Assembly (NCBI GenBank): GCA_947247005.1 | Contig: OX365955.1 | Span: forward strand, 6,024,001 to 6,088,000 | DNA: 64,000 nt | Direction of reading: 5' to 3' | DNA from: Spisula solida | Lineage: Eukaryota > Mollusca > Bivalvia > Venerida > Mactridae | In this document: piece after piece, positions 9,954 to 22,488 of the stretch | Layout: each line of letters starts with the position of its first letter | Position numbering within the stretch: the first letter of the stretch is position 1 | Notes under the pieces: model-generated | The model's database searches: none | What the model saw: only the letters and a program-made list of their open reading frames with translations | What the model was told of the DNA's origin: nothing | Position numbers and translations under genes: made by a program

Positions 9954-12900
9954 CTATTTCTTGGCAAACGAGATTTTCATGGCGTTACTTGGCGTAATCT
10001 TGAAGCCTTGAAGGGCATCTTTAGCAGCAGCAGAATAGGTCTCGATTTCAAACTCAACAAAAGCAATATCATGTCTTCCTGGAACCAGTCGCACTTCCTT
10101 GAAACCAGGGAATCTGAAATTAATAAAAGTTTATCATATAAGTATATAAATACAACAGAAATGCATGACCGAATGTGTGGTACAAGAACCAAGATTAACC
10201 GAACTCCCTTATGTCCATACATGATATATTTGTGAAGAGTAGGACAATTTCATTAATTACTAGCATTATTATGTTTCAACTTAGTTCTAGATACTTTGTT
10301 TGTTTTATGTCTCAATCAAATTTACTCTCGGATAGATAGCACATTTTATGGTAAACAAAAGAACTTAAATTGCTGGATATTCTATGAATTTGACAGACCA
10401 GGAGAGGTTATCATTAGGTTTACGATAATTGTTGTAAGGCTGGCATAACATTGATCGAAAACCTAATAAGCTTCTGGTTATTGGCCCTAGAAGCTTATCA
10501 CAAATTAGTCAAGATAACAGAACTTACTGATTGAACAGCATGGACAACATCATCTCATTGGTCTCTTCTGGTAGATTTGTCAAGAACAAGATTTGGTTTG
10601 GCGGTTGTTCTGGTATACTAGCAGGTGCCGCCGGTGGAGCGCCGGTAGATGGTGGAGCTGGAACATACATAGACATATAATATTACATCACTGTAAACAA
10701 TAACCACTGTCAACATAAATATACCTGGTACCAGTATATAAATAACACATAGCTTTGAGGGTAACAGTAAAAATGTTGGCCCTCTGAAAGTACTGTTACG
10801 CTAGGCCAAAGTAGTTTCAGAGGGCTGACATTTTTACTGTTACCCACAAAGCTATGTGTTATTTACTTTATAACCCCAAACTTTTTTCAAGAAAATACTG
10901 AAAAAAAATTACTTTCACCCTGTGACAGTAAAAAAATGTTCAAGAAAATACTGTTAAAAATTTACTATCACCCTGAGACAGTAAAAAATGTTCAGTCAAG
11001 TGGTACCATGGACGTTACAGTAAAATGTTCCCAGTTTGCCTTTGGGAAATTAAAATTACTAAAAAAGTGAGGGGTAATATTATATTAATATGAAATGGGA
11101 GAGTGATAGGAAATAAATGCTGTCTGAATCGCTTATAGGTCAACAAAACTGAATGCCAGGGCTGTCCATAAATTGTAATGTAGCCACTGGCCAGTAATTG
11201 AGGTAGTCAGTAGTACTTTGGTGTGTACAATGTGGTTTTTTCGTTTACCTGTCATTCCACTAGTAATTTCCTATTATTGTAAAAATTTGGCTATAACACT
11301 TAATAGCAAGATGATTTTATTACTGATATACGAGTAGACAAAAGTTTACCTTGTGTTGGTGCTGGTTGTTGTACTACAGGCTGTACAGGTTGGCTAGCTT
11401 GTTCTCTAGCTGCTCTCTCTCTAAAATCATAAACAGCGAGGAGATAAGTTTACATTACATGTAATTAGTAATATCCCAACTTCATTCTAATGCATACAAA
11501 TTAGGACTGAGATGATTACTTGGTTAACAAGTCACTAAAATTTGCAAGCAATACAGAAGTCCCCTACCGGTTTGAAGCCATGACCTTTAAACTATGTTCA
11601 ATGTGTCTGTTGCCATAGCAACCACAGTCTTTGTCAGAATCAAAAAATATTTAGATGGGCATAATCTCCTCATTGGTTCCTACCCACATACCAAGTTTCC
11701 TAAACATAGCTTGGAAACAGTTTAGAGTAATGGCAGGATCCAGATTATTGACAGACGGACAGCAAACCTACCTCCGGGTGAAAACTGGTAGGGGACTAAT
11801 TAGATACTATTTAAATACTTGGTGAAAGCAGTTTCAATTAACAAAACTGCTAATCATTCAATTATGGGAAACATTTGCCCCATCTCCATGGTATACAAGA
11901 GACTGCAGAACATGTCTTCAACAAGAACTAGAATTCCCTGTAGCTGCTTAGAATAAAGTACACATACCTGGCTGCGTTTGCTTGACCTCGCTTCCTCTTC
12001 ATTTTTTCAACAGGCACTTCTTCATCTTTCTTTTGTTTCTTCGGACGTTCCACAAATGTTCCTTTCATTTTAGCCACCATGTCTGAATCCTTCTTAGAAT
12101 ACTGGATTCTCTAAAGTGACCATAAAAATACAAATTTTAATCAGTTCTAATTGTATTAATGTAATGCAACATATCACACCTGAAACTTTGATTGAAATGA
12201 GTGGTGAAGTCTAATTTTTGTTCTTTAATTGTGTTATATACTCAGCAGTTTTGTATAGATTTTGTAAGATTGGTACCATGATTAGCCAAGAATGAATCAC
12301 ATTCTCATGGCGAGTGAAAAGAATAGAAAACAAATGTGATCAACATATAAGTCCAGGGGTCCATCTGAGACATAATGCCAAATCCTAAAAAGAAGTTGCA
12401 AGACTGTTTCGGGTGCCATTAATTCACATCCCTACACCAAAACTTGTGTCAAACATTGTTCAATAGTTAAAATTTGGTTTATGAAATAATTCAAATTTCA
12501 AATGACCACAACTTGGAATTTTTTCATCAAATAACATTGATTTTCAGCAGAAAAGTTAATTATTTCTAGTGCAGCAAATCCAAATTTCCTGATTATTCCG
12601 GAATTGTAAGGCTCCTAAATATATACATCATTGTAACTTACCACCTTTGGTTAAAAATATTCTATCTTACCATAGGTTTGTCATAAAATGGAAATCCCTG
12701 CATGGATCTTAGTGCATTAGTACTACTGTTAATATCCTTAAATATAACAAACGCCTGTCCTCTCATCTTCAATGTTTTCAATGCTACAATATCCAATATC
12801 TGTCCAAACTGTGAGAAGATTGCGTACAATGATTTCTTGAGTTCTGAAAAAAACAATAACAATTTTTAAAAAACATTCAATATTGTTAAATTTAGGTCCC

Positions 12901-15642
12901 ACTGTTCAACAGTATTTCAGTCACACATATATAAAGCCTACGTATTTTACCACGATAAGTTCATGCTCAGGCCAGTGATTTTTCTAGAACAAAATTAAAC
13001 AGCCTGTGCCTTTAAAATTGGGAAAGTTTAGCGCAACAATTCGTGAAATTGGGAATTATTAAAAAAAGATTGTTTTGGTTAAAAGTAGAGATGGCAACGA
13101 GTACTAAAATCGGTACTCGGGTACTCGGTCATTCTTCCGATCGAGTACTCGGAAAACTATAAATGTGAATGATATTTGGGACACAGAAATGTTGTAATGT
13201 AAACGTGCGTGTTCAACATCAAATAGAACATCGTATATGCCCGTCCGTTCTGTTCAGTTGATGGTCAATTCTAGATCGGTAGAAGAATGTTGAAACAATA
13301 AAAACTAATAACAAGAGGGCCCATAGGGCCCTAGGTCGCTCACCTGTTGTGCTGTGCAGACAATACCATTGAAGATTGATTCACAAAATTCAATGTTATG
13401 CAATAGAGGCTTCATTTGTGAAAATTGGATTATTAGGATGTTTGACGCATCATTATACATTTTTGAACAGCACATGATCAACATTAAAGGTCCTAGCTTG
13501 AAAAAAGTGAAAGTAGGTCACTAGGTCAATATTAAGGTCTAATTTCAATTTGGTACGTAAAACTATGCATTTGGTCAAAATTTGAAGCCTGTAGCTTGGA
13601 AACTGTGAAAGTAGGTCACTAGGTCAATATCAAGGTCAAAGTTCATTTTGGTTCGTAAAACTATGCATGTGTTCCAAATTTGAAGGTCGTAGCTTGAAAA
13701 ATGTGAAAGTATGTCACTAGGTCAATATCAAGGTCAAAGTTCATTTTGGTTTGTAAAACTATGCATGTGTTCCAAATTTGAAGGTCGTAGCTTGAGAAAT
13801 GTGAAAGTAGGTCACTAGGTCAATATCAAGGTCAAAGTTCATTTTGGTTTGTAAACTATGCATGTGTTCCAAATTTGAAGGTCGTAGCTTGAGAAATGTG
13901 AAAGTAGGTCACTAGGTCAATTTCAAGGTCAAAGTTCATTTGGGTTCGTAAAACTATGCATGTATTCCAAATTTCGTAATAGCCGTAGCTTAAAAAATGT
14001 GAAGAAGATTAGGTTAAAATTGTGACCTCACGTGTGTTCACAAGCTTTTTCAATGATTTGGCCTTGTGACCTAGTTATTGACCCCAGATGACCCAATATC
14101 AAACTTGACCTAGATTTTATAGAGATGATCATTGTGACCAAGATTCATAAAGATAAGGTCAAAATTGTGATCTCTAGTGTGTTCACAAGCTTTTTCAATG
14201 ATTTGGCCTTGTGACCTAGTTTTTGACCCCAGATGACCCAATATCGAACTTGATCTAGATTTTATAGAGATGATCATTATGATTAAGTTTCATAAAGATT
14301 AGGCTCAAATTGCGACCTCTAGTGTGTTCACAAGCTTTTTCAATGATTTGGCCTCGTGACCTAGTTTTTAACCCCAGATGACCCAATATCGAACTTGACC
14401 TAGATTTTATAGAGATGATCATTGTGATCAAGTTTCATAAAGATTAGGCTCAAATTGTGACCTCTAATGTGTTCACAAGGTTTTCCTTTGATTTGGCCTA
14501 GTGACCTAGTTTTTGACCCCAGATGACCCAATATCGAACTTGACCTAGATTGTATGAAGATGATCATTGTGATCAAGTTTCATATTGATCAGGCTAAATT
14601 TGTGACCTATAGTGTGTTCACAAGCAATTGTGAACGGACGGACGACGGACGAAGAGCGATCACAAAAGCTCACCTTGTCACTTTGTGACAGGTGAGCTAA
14701 AAAGAACAACAATACAGTGTAAATGCAGTATAACCTATAGTCAATAACGCTAGAAATTAGAATAATAACACATAAACAACTAAAGGGGGAATACTCTTAT
14801 CAACCGGTGACATAGTAATATTTACACAGCGTGACGCATGCGAGTTATCGTTCTTCTATATACCCTTGAGAACGATTATAATTTCAAGTAATATTTTATT
14901 AATTTCTTCATCGAATGTCATACCCAATAAATAATAACCGCCAATTAAACATCGATGACAATTAATCGGATTGATGTCAACAAAAGAACACTCAGCTACG
15001 TGCAATTAGCGACCGCGTAAGCGATTAAGGATTGGTGACACGTTGTTAATTGTAATTTTAGTTGACCAGATAACACTTGGACACGTTCTGTACAAGACAG
15101 GATTAACAATTTTTTTTTTTGTCCGAGTACTCGAATACTGATTTTGATATTCGATAATCGGACCTTTGAACGAGTACCCGAGTACTCAGGTACTCGTTGC
15201 CATCCCTAGTTAAAAGTGTTCATATTTTGCTCTTTTCTACTGACAATACTCTAGTCCTTTGTAGCAACGACTTTTGCAAGTTTGAAAATCTATTGTTTTG
15301 ACTTTAAAACAGCTTTGAAACCAGCCATTAAAGGGAGAAAATATGCATACTTTTTGGGAAAAATATGATTTTTTGGGAAAAAATGGAAGTTCTTTTGCTA
15401 GGGTAGGCCTGTATTCGGCCCTAAAAATAGCCCAAAAAAATCACTGCAGGCAAACTAAAATTGTTGAATAAGATGCTTTCACAAGGTATGCAATATTTTT
15501 GTTTAATTAAGATCTTAATAATTCAATCTACAAATTCATTGGCACACCTTGGTATGTTGGATAGTGAAATATTCTTACCATCTTTTTTAATCTTCTCATT
15601 CAAATTGTTGATGTAAATGGTATGATTCGGACGGATATCCAT
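9954..15642 (-). CDS. SNRPA: U1 snRNP A / U2 B'' protein (U1A), copy A
   Basis: This is a nuclear spliceosomal RNA-binding protein that holds stem-loop II of U1 snRNA; in many invertebrates a single protein also serves U2 (snf). Coding exons, in transcript order on the minus strand: 15642-15579, 12843-12671, 12110-11968, 11420-11350, 10657-10528, 10113-9954. All junctions are GT-AG with matching phase, giving 246 codons. RRM1 has RNP2 IYINNL (9-14) and RNP1 RGQAFVIF (49-56). Tyr10, Asn12, Asn13, Lys47, Arg49, Gln51 and Phe53 match the RNA-contacting residues of human U1A. A Gln/Pro/Ala linker (about 128-172) leads to RRM2 (RNP2 LFLTNL 174-179; RNP1 around 208-215), ending KISFAKK. The Met of MDIRPNHT is used because the same exon's acceptor lies 12 nt upstream of it, so an upstream non-coding exon is expected. 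Compared with copy B, residues 217 and 220 are Ile and Tyr instead of Thr and Gln. Confidence 0.93.
10741..10864. repeat. Long near-perfect hairpin in a U1A intron, copy A
   Basis: The left arm (10741-10789) starts AATAACACATAGCTTTG and the right arm (about 10815-10864) ends CAAAGCTATGTGTTATT. The arms of about 50 bp are almost fully complementary around a loop of about 25 bases. This is the fold-back shape of a short MITE and would form a strong hairpin in the U1A pre-mRNA. It is also present in copy B at 36211-36334. Confidence 0.75.
11558..11797 (-). mobile_element. AGTCCCCTACCGG-family element in a U1A intron, copy A
   Basis: The ends AGTCCCCTACCGG and CTGGTAGGGGACT are inverted. The body (AAACTGTTTCCAAGC..., GGTTGCTATGGC on the reverse strand) matches the larger copy in a VPS26 intron at 60157-60650. 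Homology continues outside the left end to an ACAAGT word, so the true terminus may lie there. Confidence 0.65.
13086..15208. mobile_element. hAT-like non-autonomous transposon, copy A (with nested insertion)
   Basis: The ends TAGAGATGGCAACGAGTAC and GTACTCGTTGCCATCCCTA are inverted repeats, flanked by an exact 8-bp duplication GTTAAAAG (13078-13085, 15209-15216), the hAT signature. The interior repeats the word GAGTACTCGGGTACTCG. No transposase is present. An ACAAGAGGG-family element (13311-14698) is nested inside. The uninterrupted version in copy B is 804 bp. Confidence 0.85.
13311..14698 (+). mobile_element. ACAAGAGGG-family tandem-repeat element nested in hAT copy A
   Basis: It starts ACAAGAGGGCCCATAGGGCC and ends GACAGGTGAGCT, with TCGCTCACCTG near the start forming a subterminal inverted repeat with the end. 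The core is a degenerate tandem array of about 85-120 bp units carrying GTGACCTAGTTTTTGACC and GACCCAATATCGAACTTGAC. A GGACGGACGACGGACG stretch lies before the 3' end. Copy B holds the empty site (around 38785), with no obvious target duplication, which would fit Helitron-like insertion; this is inference. Confidence 0.7.
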
Positions 15643-16035
15643 GCTTGCTTCAGTCTGAAGAGAGAGAAAATATGTATGAAATTATAAATATTTGTAATTA
15701 ATAGAGTCTCTATATCTAAACTTCCAAGTCCACATTATAAACTGTTCTTCTGTTGATACTAAGTGTGCAAGACCTGCTACGATGCTATGCAGAATAATTG
15801 TCGTAATTTTTTTGGGCACTATCAAACTATAAAATATGTGAAGTAAAAGTGGGTTTGTTTGCATTAAAAATGCTGCCATGTTTAAGCGGTGTGGCCTGCA
15901 TGTATGCAGCAGTACGAGTTTTCTCGGAATTGGTTCGTTGATGCATGATGTGTACAATATTTTGCGAGTGTTGGGCATAAATCAATCGGTAATAGATAAA
16001 ATAATAAGATAAAGATTAAGAGCTTCGACTCACAC

Positions 16036-16300
16036 CTGTTGCAAATGTTCCAGAACCCGGGCGACTCGCAACTCCTAAAACCTGTTTTCCAGCCACCGAG
16101 TCTCGTCGGTAATCTGTATATCATGCTTAATTGTTCAGTGTTAAATATAGGACAATTGATAGAAATATTAAAATACATGCAAAGTGGAAGCCAGTCTTCG
16201 ACTTTCAGTGCCAGCAGAATTAAACGAGGTCACCGGATTCTAACAGGTGCGCGTCGAAGCTATTATTATGCTTTTTTAAAGCAGTTTACTCACTGGTCGG
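16036..16300 (-). other. Possible 5' non-coding exon and promoter region of U1A, copy A
   Basis: On the minus strand a donor-like GCAACAG|GTGTGAGT ends at 16036, upstream of the acceptor of the first coding exon (15655). The sequence is kept in copy B (43212-43440, donor CAG|GTGCGAGT). Exon start and promoter elements cannot be fixed by eye. Confidence 0.3.
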
Positions 16301-16365
16301 GCCAATAAAAGTATCATTTAAGTTAGTAACGTATATTATTAAAAGCGTCATCGAGAGGTTTAATA

Positions 16366-17744
16366 ACAAGAGGGCCCAAAGGGCCATAGGTCGCTCACCT
16401 GTCGAACTTGACCTAGATTTTGTTGAGATGGTCATTGTGACCAAGTTTTATACAGATTAGGCCAATATTGTGACCTCTAGTGACTACACAAGGTTTTTAT
16501 ATGATTGACCTAATGACCTACTTTTTTACCCCAGATGACCCAATATCGAACTTGACCTAGATTTTGTTGAGATAATCATTGTGACCAAGTTTCTTAAAGA
16601 TCAAGCCAAAACTGTGACCTCTAGTGACTACACAAGGTTTTTTTATTATTTGACCTTGTGACCTAGTTTTTTACCCGGATCACCCAATATCAAACTTGAT
16701 CTAGATTTTTTTGAGATGATCATTGTGACCGAGTTTCATAAAGATTAGACCAAAATTGTGACCTCTAGTGACTATGCAAGGTTTTTCTATGATTTGACAA
16801 TGTGACCTAGTTTTTGACCCAAGATGACCCAATATTGAACTTGACCTAGATTTTGTTGTTATGAACATTGTAAACAAGTTTTGTAACAATCAGGTAAAAA
16901 CTGTGACCTCTAGTGACTACGCAAGGTTTTTCTATGATTTGACCTAGTGACCTAGTTTTTGACCCCAGATGACCCAATATCAAACTTGACCTAGATTTTG
17001 TTGTGTTGATCATTGTGACCAAGTTTCGTAAAGATTATGCTAAAACTGTGACCTCTAGTGACTACACAAGGTTTTTCTATGATTTGACCTTGTGACCTAG
17101 TTTTTGACCCCGGATGACCCAATATCAAACTTGACCTAGATTTTGTTGAGATGATCATTGTGACCAAGTTTCATAAAGATTAGGCCAAAATTGTGACCTC
17201 TAGTGACTACACAAGGATTTTCTATGATTTTACCTTGTGACCTAGTTTTTGACCCCGGATGACCCAATATCGAACTTGACCTAGATTTTGTTGAAATGAT
17301 CATTGTGACTAAGTTTCATAAATATTAAATCAAAATTTTGACCTCTAGTGACTACACAAGGTTTTTCTATGATTTGACCTTGTGACCTAGTTTTTGACCC
17401 CGGATGACCCAATATCGAACTTGACCTAGATTTTGTTAGGATGATCATTGTGATTAAGTTTCAAAAATATTACGTCAAAATTGTGACCTCTAGTGACTAC
17501 ACAAGGTTTTTCTATAATTTGACCTAGTGACCTAGTTTTTGACGCCAGATGACCCAATATCGAAGTTGGCCTAGATTTTGTTGAGATGATCATTGTGACC
17601 AAGTTTCATAAGGATTAGGCTAAAATTGTGACCTCTAGTGTCTACACAAGCCAATTGTTGACGGACGGACGACGGACGGACGGACTGACGACGGATGAAG
17701 AGTGATCACAAAAGCTCACTCTGTCACTTTGTGACAGGTGAGCT
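16366..17744 (+). mobile_element. ACAAGAGGG-family tandem-repeat element
   Basis: The family is that of 13311-14698. It holds roughly ten degenerate units of GTGACCTCTAGTGACTACAC / GATGATCATTGTGACCAAG and ends with the ACGGACGGACGACGG stretch and GACAGGTGAGCT. The empty site is in copy B near 43540. It abuts the next element at 17750 with only an A-run between them. Confidence 0.7.
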
Positions 17745-17749
17745 AAAAA

Positions 17750-18463
17750 ACAAGAGATGTTTGTAAAACACGTATGACCCCATGGCAGCCCAATAGTCAG
17801 AAATGGGAAGGTCACAGTGACCTTGACCTTTGACCTCAAAATCAATAGGGGTCATCTACTGTTGCTGTCCAACCTCCATGTAAAGTTTGAAGATACTAGG
17901 TCAAAGCGTTTTCGAGTTATTGAACGGAAACCATTTTAATAGTCAGAAAGAGTAAAGGTCACAGTGACCATGACCTTTGACCTACTGACCTCAAAGTCAA
18001 TAGGGGTCATCTACTGTTGCTGATCATCCTCCATGTAAAGTTTGAAGATCCTAGGTCAAAGCCTTCTTGAGTTATTGAACAGAAACCATTGAAATAGTCA
18101 GAAATAGTAAAGGACACAATGACCTTGACCTTTGACCTACTGACCTCAAAATCAATAGGGGCCATCTACTGTTGCTGACCAACATCCATGTAAAGTTTGA
18201 AGATCCTAGGTCAAAGCGTTCTTTAGTTATTGAATGGAAACCATTTAAATAGTCAGAAATAGTAAAGGTCACAATGACCTTGACCTTTGACCTACTGACC
18301 TCAAAATCAATAGGGGTCATCTACTGATGCTGACCAACCTTCATGTAAATTTTGAAGATCCTAGGTCAAAGTGTTCTTGAGTTATTGAACGGAAACCATT
18401 TTATACGACCGACAGACAGACATGTGCAAAGCAATATACCCCCTCATCAAAGATAGGGGGCAT
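17750..18463 (+). mobile_element. ACAAGAGATGTTTG-family element, full-length-like
   Basis: It starts ACAAGAGATGTTTGTAAAAC and ends ATAGGGGGCAT. It contains four tandem units of about 150 bp, each with AAGGTCACAATGACCTTGAC, GGGGTCATCTACTGTTGCTG and TTATTGAACGGAAACCATTT. It is absent from copy B at the matching position. Confidence 0.7.
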
Positions 18464-20007
18464 AAAAAGCATTTGAACAATTTGACACATTGATGATTGA
18501 ACAAGTGCTTGTTCAAATTGTTAACAAAAGTTAATCAAGTAAAATGGGGTGGGCCTAAAGCTGTGCACGCTCTGTGCGGACGTACTGTTTACATCCGGTT
18601 GTCGCATACGCTAAGAGTAGATTAAGTTTGTTAGTGTTTATATCATTTATCAATGAATCAAATGGATAGAGCTAACCCATGGGCTCAGGGGGATACATGT
18701 ATTTGTAGAAGACTGATCAGCATACAAAATGTTGCAGTATAAATGCCAACACCTATCCCAAGCTTCTAGTAGCTAAATATTGCAAGTATTAGTGAAGTAT
18801 AGACAAATCATGACATTTTCATGATTTTATACAATATCATCATTTTTATGTATCTACTAAGAGTGCTATGACGGATTTTTAATTTGTTGTGATTGATATA
18901 TGAGATATATTAATACATTTAATATCGTAAGTTGGCCTTTTCAAAGTACGTATTGTGTACGTTTCGACTTTGAGTAGGGTACATTTTGGTAGAGGTACGA
19001 AACTTTCATCACCTACAAAAACAAGATTGAGAAACTAATTTGGAAAATACGGACACACACATTAATTTAGCGATAATTTAATATTTCTACGATATATACT
19101 TTATGATCATATGCGTTATTGAGTATGATTCAAACGGATTGACTTAGCGGCTTTGTCTACTTACCGGCGGATTTTTGTTGATAAACGTACCGGATACGGT
19201 GCGACGTGAGAATAACACTTTCCGTGTTGTTATTTTTTTACTTTTTTTTTCATATTTACCCCATTTACTACAATTTTTGTCCTCTCTAGTGATATTTATA
19301 ATATTTTTCACCTAATATAAAATAAAATTAAAGAAAAAAGGACACTTTTGTCGTCATTTTTTTTCTCATATTAACGAGACTTACAAACGTTATTTGGACG
19401 CCATTTTTATTGAAATCTGTAGGAGGAGGGACCAAATTTCATTAAAATGGTGATTTTTTCTTCACTCATATTTATGCGTGTTTGATTAATGATGTTTCCC
19501 GCAAGAACAAAGTGTACATAAGTTGTTTGTCGCATTGTCATTGTTGTAATTAATATCGTTTGTGTAAGAAAATCGTTCTATTGCACCGAAAATGAACAAG
19601 ATTCGGCTGTCAAAAACATGACAATAACATTAATTACTAACATTTTGATTTTATTATATTTTGATATCTATTGCACACTTTTCTTACAGTTAAACGTGAC
19701 TGTGCTTAAGTGATGATTGTTATGCAAAATGTTAGATCAACCCTGTATGAAAGAAGACCAGATGGTCTAACTTGTTCTAGAGACTAGACTCTAGGTCTAG
19801 TTTCTGTTTTGTCAGGATTGACCACTGAGTTGACTGACAGGAAATGCTAAGAAATAATTATGAAAATCATTGATACTAGTTGTGCTGCCCTTCATCTTTG
19901 TCTCTAGACGTACTATCGTATTCATTGATAAGTCCAAATCATAGTTCAATGTTTATTTTGTTTGATATCGACTTTAAGGTTAGGAACCACCAAATAGATT
20001 AGTTCAA
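18464..20007. other. Duplicated non-coding stretch, no gene seen (copy A)
   Basis: The sequence is present in both copies (B: 43551-45827) with few differences apart from one transposon insertion in B. I see no open frame, splice-site chain or structured RNA. It may hold upstream regulatory sequence of U1A, but nothing shows this. Confidence 0.5.
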
Positions 20008-20015
20008 TGTAAAGT

Positions 20016-20785
20016 CACAAACACTTGGGGTCTGGACCAAGCCTCCCTCTCGCTACGCGCCTGGAAATATTTTTATATATTTATTATATATCCAGACCCA
20101 TTCAGTAATCACATTTGTTGGATGTATTTGATATTAATACAAACATCTACGTAATTCCCCTACTGCTTAAATAACACAAAGATAGAAAAATTAATCGTGT
20201 ATAACTTGTTTTGCCACTTTCCCGTATATTTCTAGTGCCCTTCGTTCAAAAACAAAATTTGCGAGGAAGTTTGCAATTGTCAAATTTTCCACCGCGCACA
20301 TGATCTTTCAACAATTTGAATGGTGGTTCCCAGTCTGATACATAAGAACCGCGGCATACTTTCGTATTGATCTGTCGGGAAGAAATCATCGAAAGATTAT
20401 GTGCGTGGCGTGTTTTGAGTTGAAATTGCCAACTTTCTCGCAAATTGTGGAGGCAGGGGCGGAGATCAGTTTCTGTCACTATCATCATCGTGAAGAGTAA
20501 TGTGTACTTGACCGAAGGACACCAAATATAGGTGGGAAAGTTGCACACTGAGTTAAACACAAACCAATATTCGAGGATGGTGTGCAAGAAATTTCAGTCA
20601 AACATTTTATCTTTGTGTTTTTTAAGCTAGAGAGGCATTTACAAATATTTTTTATTTGTCCCCGATACGTTTAATGCCCGTAATGTTTGTGTGATTAATG
20701 AATGGGTCTGGGTATATAATGTTGATGATTAAAATATATCCAGGTGCGCAGCTGGGGGGCGGGGTCCAGACCCCAAGTGTCTGTG
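20016..20785. mobile_element. hAT-like non-autonomous transposon, 770 bp
   Basis: The 23-bp terminal inverted repeats, starting CACAAACACTTGGGGTC, differ at one base. They are flanked by an exact 8-bp duplication TGTAAAGT (20008-20015, 20786-20793). A 113-codon minus-strand open frame (20246-20587) lies inside and is not recognised. Copy B keeps only the left ~545 bp (45836-46380). Confidence 0.85.
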
Positions 20786-20793
20786 TGTAAAGT

Positions 20794-22086
20794 GACAATG
20801 GCCAGGCTCAAATGTCAACAAGTTTTAGTCTATGGCCACCTGGCACACATATACCATCTTAAAGAATGTTTAAGCTTCTAAGTTATACAATAAAAAGGGG
20901 GGTCATGTATCTTCTAAGAAGCATGAATTTCGAAAATGACCCAATTTTGACGCTCGGAAATTCTGCATCGTGTGTCATCTTGACCCTCGATAAAATTGGC
21001 CTGTGCGTCACTCAGGTGTTCAAAAATCATATATATATATGGCAAATGCTTTATTGTAGCCTCGAGCGAATTTTCTGGTGGCAGGAAATCTCAACTAATA
21101 GTGCGTGCGTGTCATTTAAACATCAGACAAGCCGACAGACCACCCGTCGTCGTATAATCCGCTAATTATCGAGTGACACCTATCGCCCTTCTAGAAACAA
21201 TATTATAATTGATACAACTTACAAGGCTGTCAAAATTAAGCCCCGCCTACAAATGGGTTTAATTGGATAAAAAATGATAGATCTACTAAATTATTAAATT
21301 AATATGCTTACAGGAGCACGTGTGCGCTGATTATATCCATATTATGTTACGACTGACGAGTAATTAAAAAGTCACAATTTGACGATCCGTGAAAGCGGCA
21401 ACTTGAACGATAATCCAAAGGCCTAAACGAAATTTTAAATCTGATCAATACATATCTTTTACACTAAAAATTAAATTAAAAGTAAACAAAATGCATATTT
21501 GACTTACTAGACAGGCCTAGACACCAACTATTTTGGCCACTGGTCCGACAGGGCAAAAGCGCCAAATTTGTAAATAGGACAGTTACTGGTCCTTTAGAAT
21601 TTTCGCTGGTCCTTCTGGATTTTTACTGGTCGCGGACCAGTGTTAGTGTCAAGCCCTGCTAGAATATATGCCAATACATATTCACACGTGACGTGACGAC
21701 GACTGTGTTCTGCAGTCGTGTCGAGTTTTAACGAATGTCATCAGTTATGCCGATGACAGCGCTGGTATATAATGATCTTTTAAGACATTCTAAGGTTATT
21801 TAGCGTATCTTCAAGAGTTAAAATGCATTAATAACGACAAATGGTCAAAAGTACGAAGTCGGTGATAACCTTGAGTAGCGCAATTTCGGATATCGCATAA
21901 TTTCCTGATACGTTGGTTTTAGGTTGAATATTGGTTACTCTCTGGTAAATAAGCACAACACACAAGTTTAAAATAATGCCATTCATTGCTTAGTATGATA
22001 TGTCATCTGTTAAGTATAAAATACATTGCATATCAAGCCTACTGGAATTATAAAGAAACAAAAAATTTTCTGTTAGATTTTTAATT
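20794..22086. other. Copy A-specific stretch without a recognised gene
   Basis: The 99-codon open frame at 20866-21165 shows no known motif, and its codon pattern does not persuade me. The stretch also carries the ACTGGTCC repeat at 21512-21658. In copy B the matching place holds repetitive sequence instead (46381-49846). Confidence 0.4.
21512..21658 (-). repeat. ACTGGTCC short inverted-repeat element
   Basis: This is one of three copies of a roughly 150-bp element whose ends (CAGGCCTAGACACCAAC and its partner GTGTCAAGCCCTG) are imperfect inverted repeats, with several ACTGGTCC/GGACCAGT words inside. The others are at 41176-41322 and, in a VPS26 intron, 50806-50960. Confidence 0.65.
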
Positions 22087-22488
22087 TAGTACCGGGTAAG
22101 AATAATTTTACATTGTCATATTATGTGGAGACCAATAGTATTGTAGATCACTTGATTGTCGAGAGGAAGTCCTTCAAGAATAACAAGATGTTGAACATCA
22201 ATAATTATACAGTACATGCTAATATATGACTCACACACAATACTAATAATAATAATTTAGAATTAAAGACATTCCATTACTGGTACGGTTTTATTTCGAC
22301 GGATTAAATATTTTGACTCTTGGAATTTGGGGGTCAAGAGTCATTTTGACTCTTGGAAATTAGGGGTCAAGAGTCATGACTCTTGGGTTTTGAAACCTAG
22401 TGAAAGCCCTGGGACTCTTCGAGTGTATCACCATTTGGGCCGCTTATGTATTTAGTGGTTCCTTACCTTAAGCTAAAAATGCTAACTT
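22087..22488 (+). repeat. Right end of duplicated segment, copy A
   Basis: Nearly identical to 49847-50246. It includes a small tandem repeat with GACTCTTGGAATTTGGGGGT / AGGGGTCAAGAGTC. Homology stops at GCTAACTT in both copies. Confidence 0.75.

Larger units (their letters stand above)
6133..22488 (+). repeat. Segmental duplication, copy A
   Basis: The segment is colinear with 26741-50246 at very high identity, judged by eye over coding, intronic and intergenic parts. It carries one intact U1A gene. Copy A alone has two ACAAGAGGG-family insertions (13311-14698, 16366-17744) and the element at 17750-18463. It lacks the LTR retrotransposon, the 139-bp MITE, the 3-kb insertion and the 738-bp element found in copy B. 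At 20437-22086 the copies hold different sequence. Confidence 0.85.

Noticed and set aside
9948..10235. Plus-strand 95-codon frames at 9948 and 35417 as genes
   Set aside because: They are antisense shadows of the last U1A exon, whose minus-strand reading matches the conserved RRM2.
16039..16308. 89-codon plus-strand frame as a gene divergent from U1A
   Set aside because: It overlaps the likely U1A 5' non-coding exon, ends early in copy B (72 codons) and has no recognisable domain.
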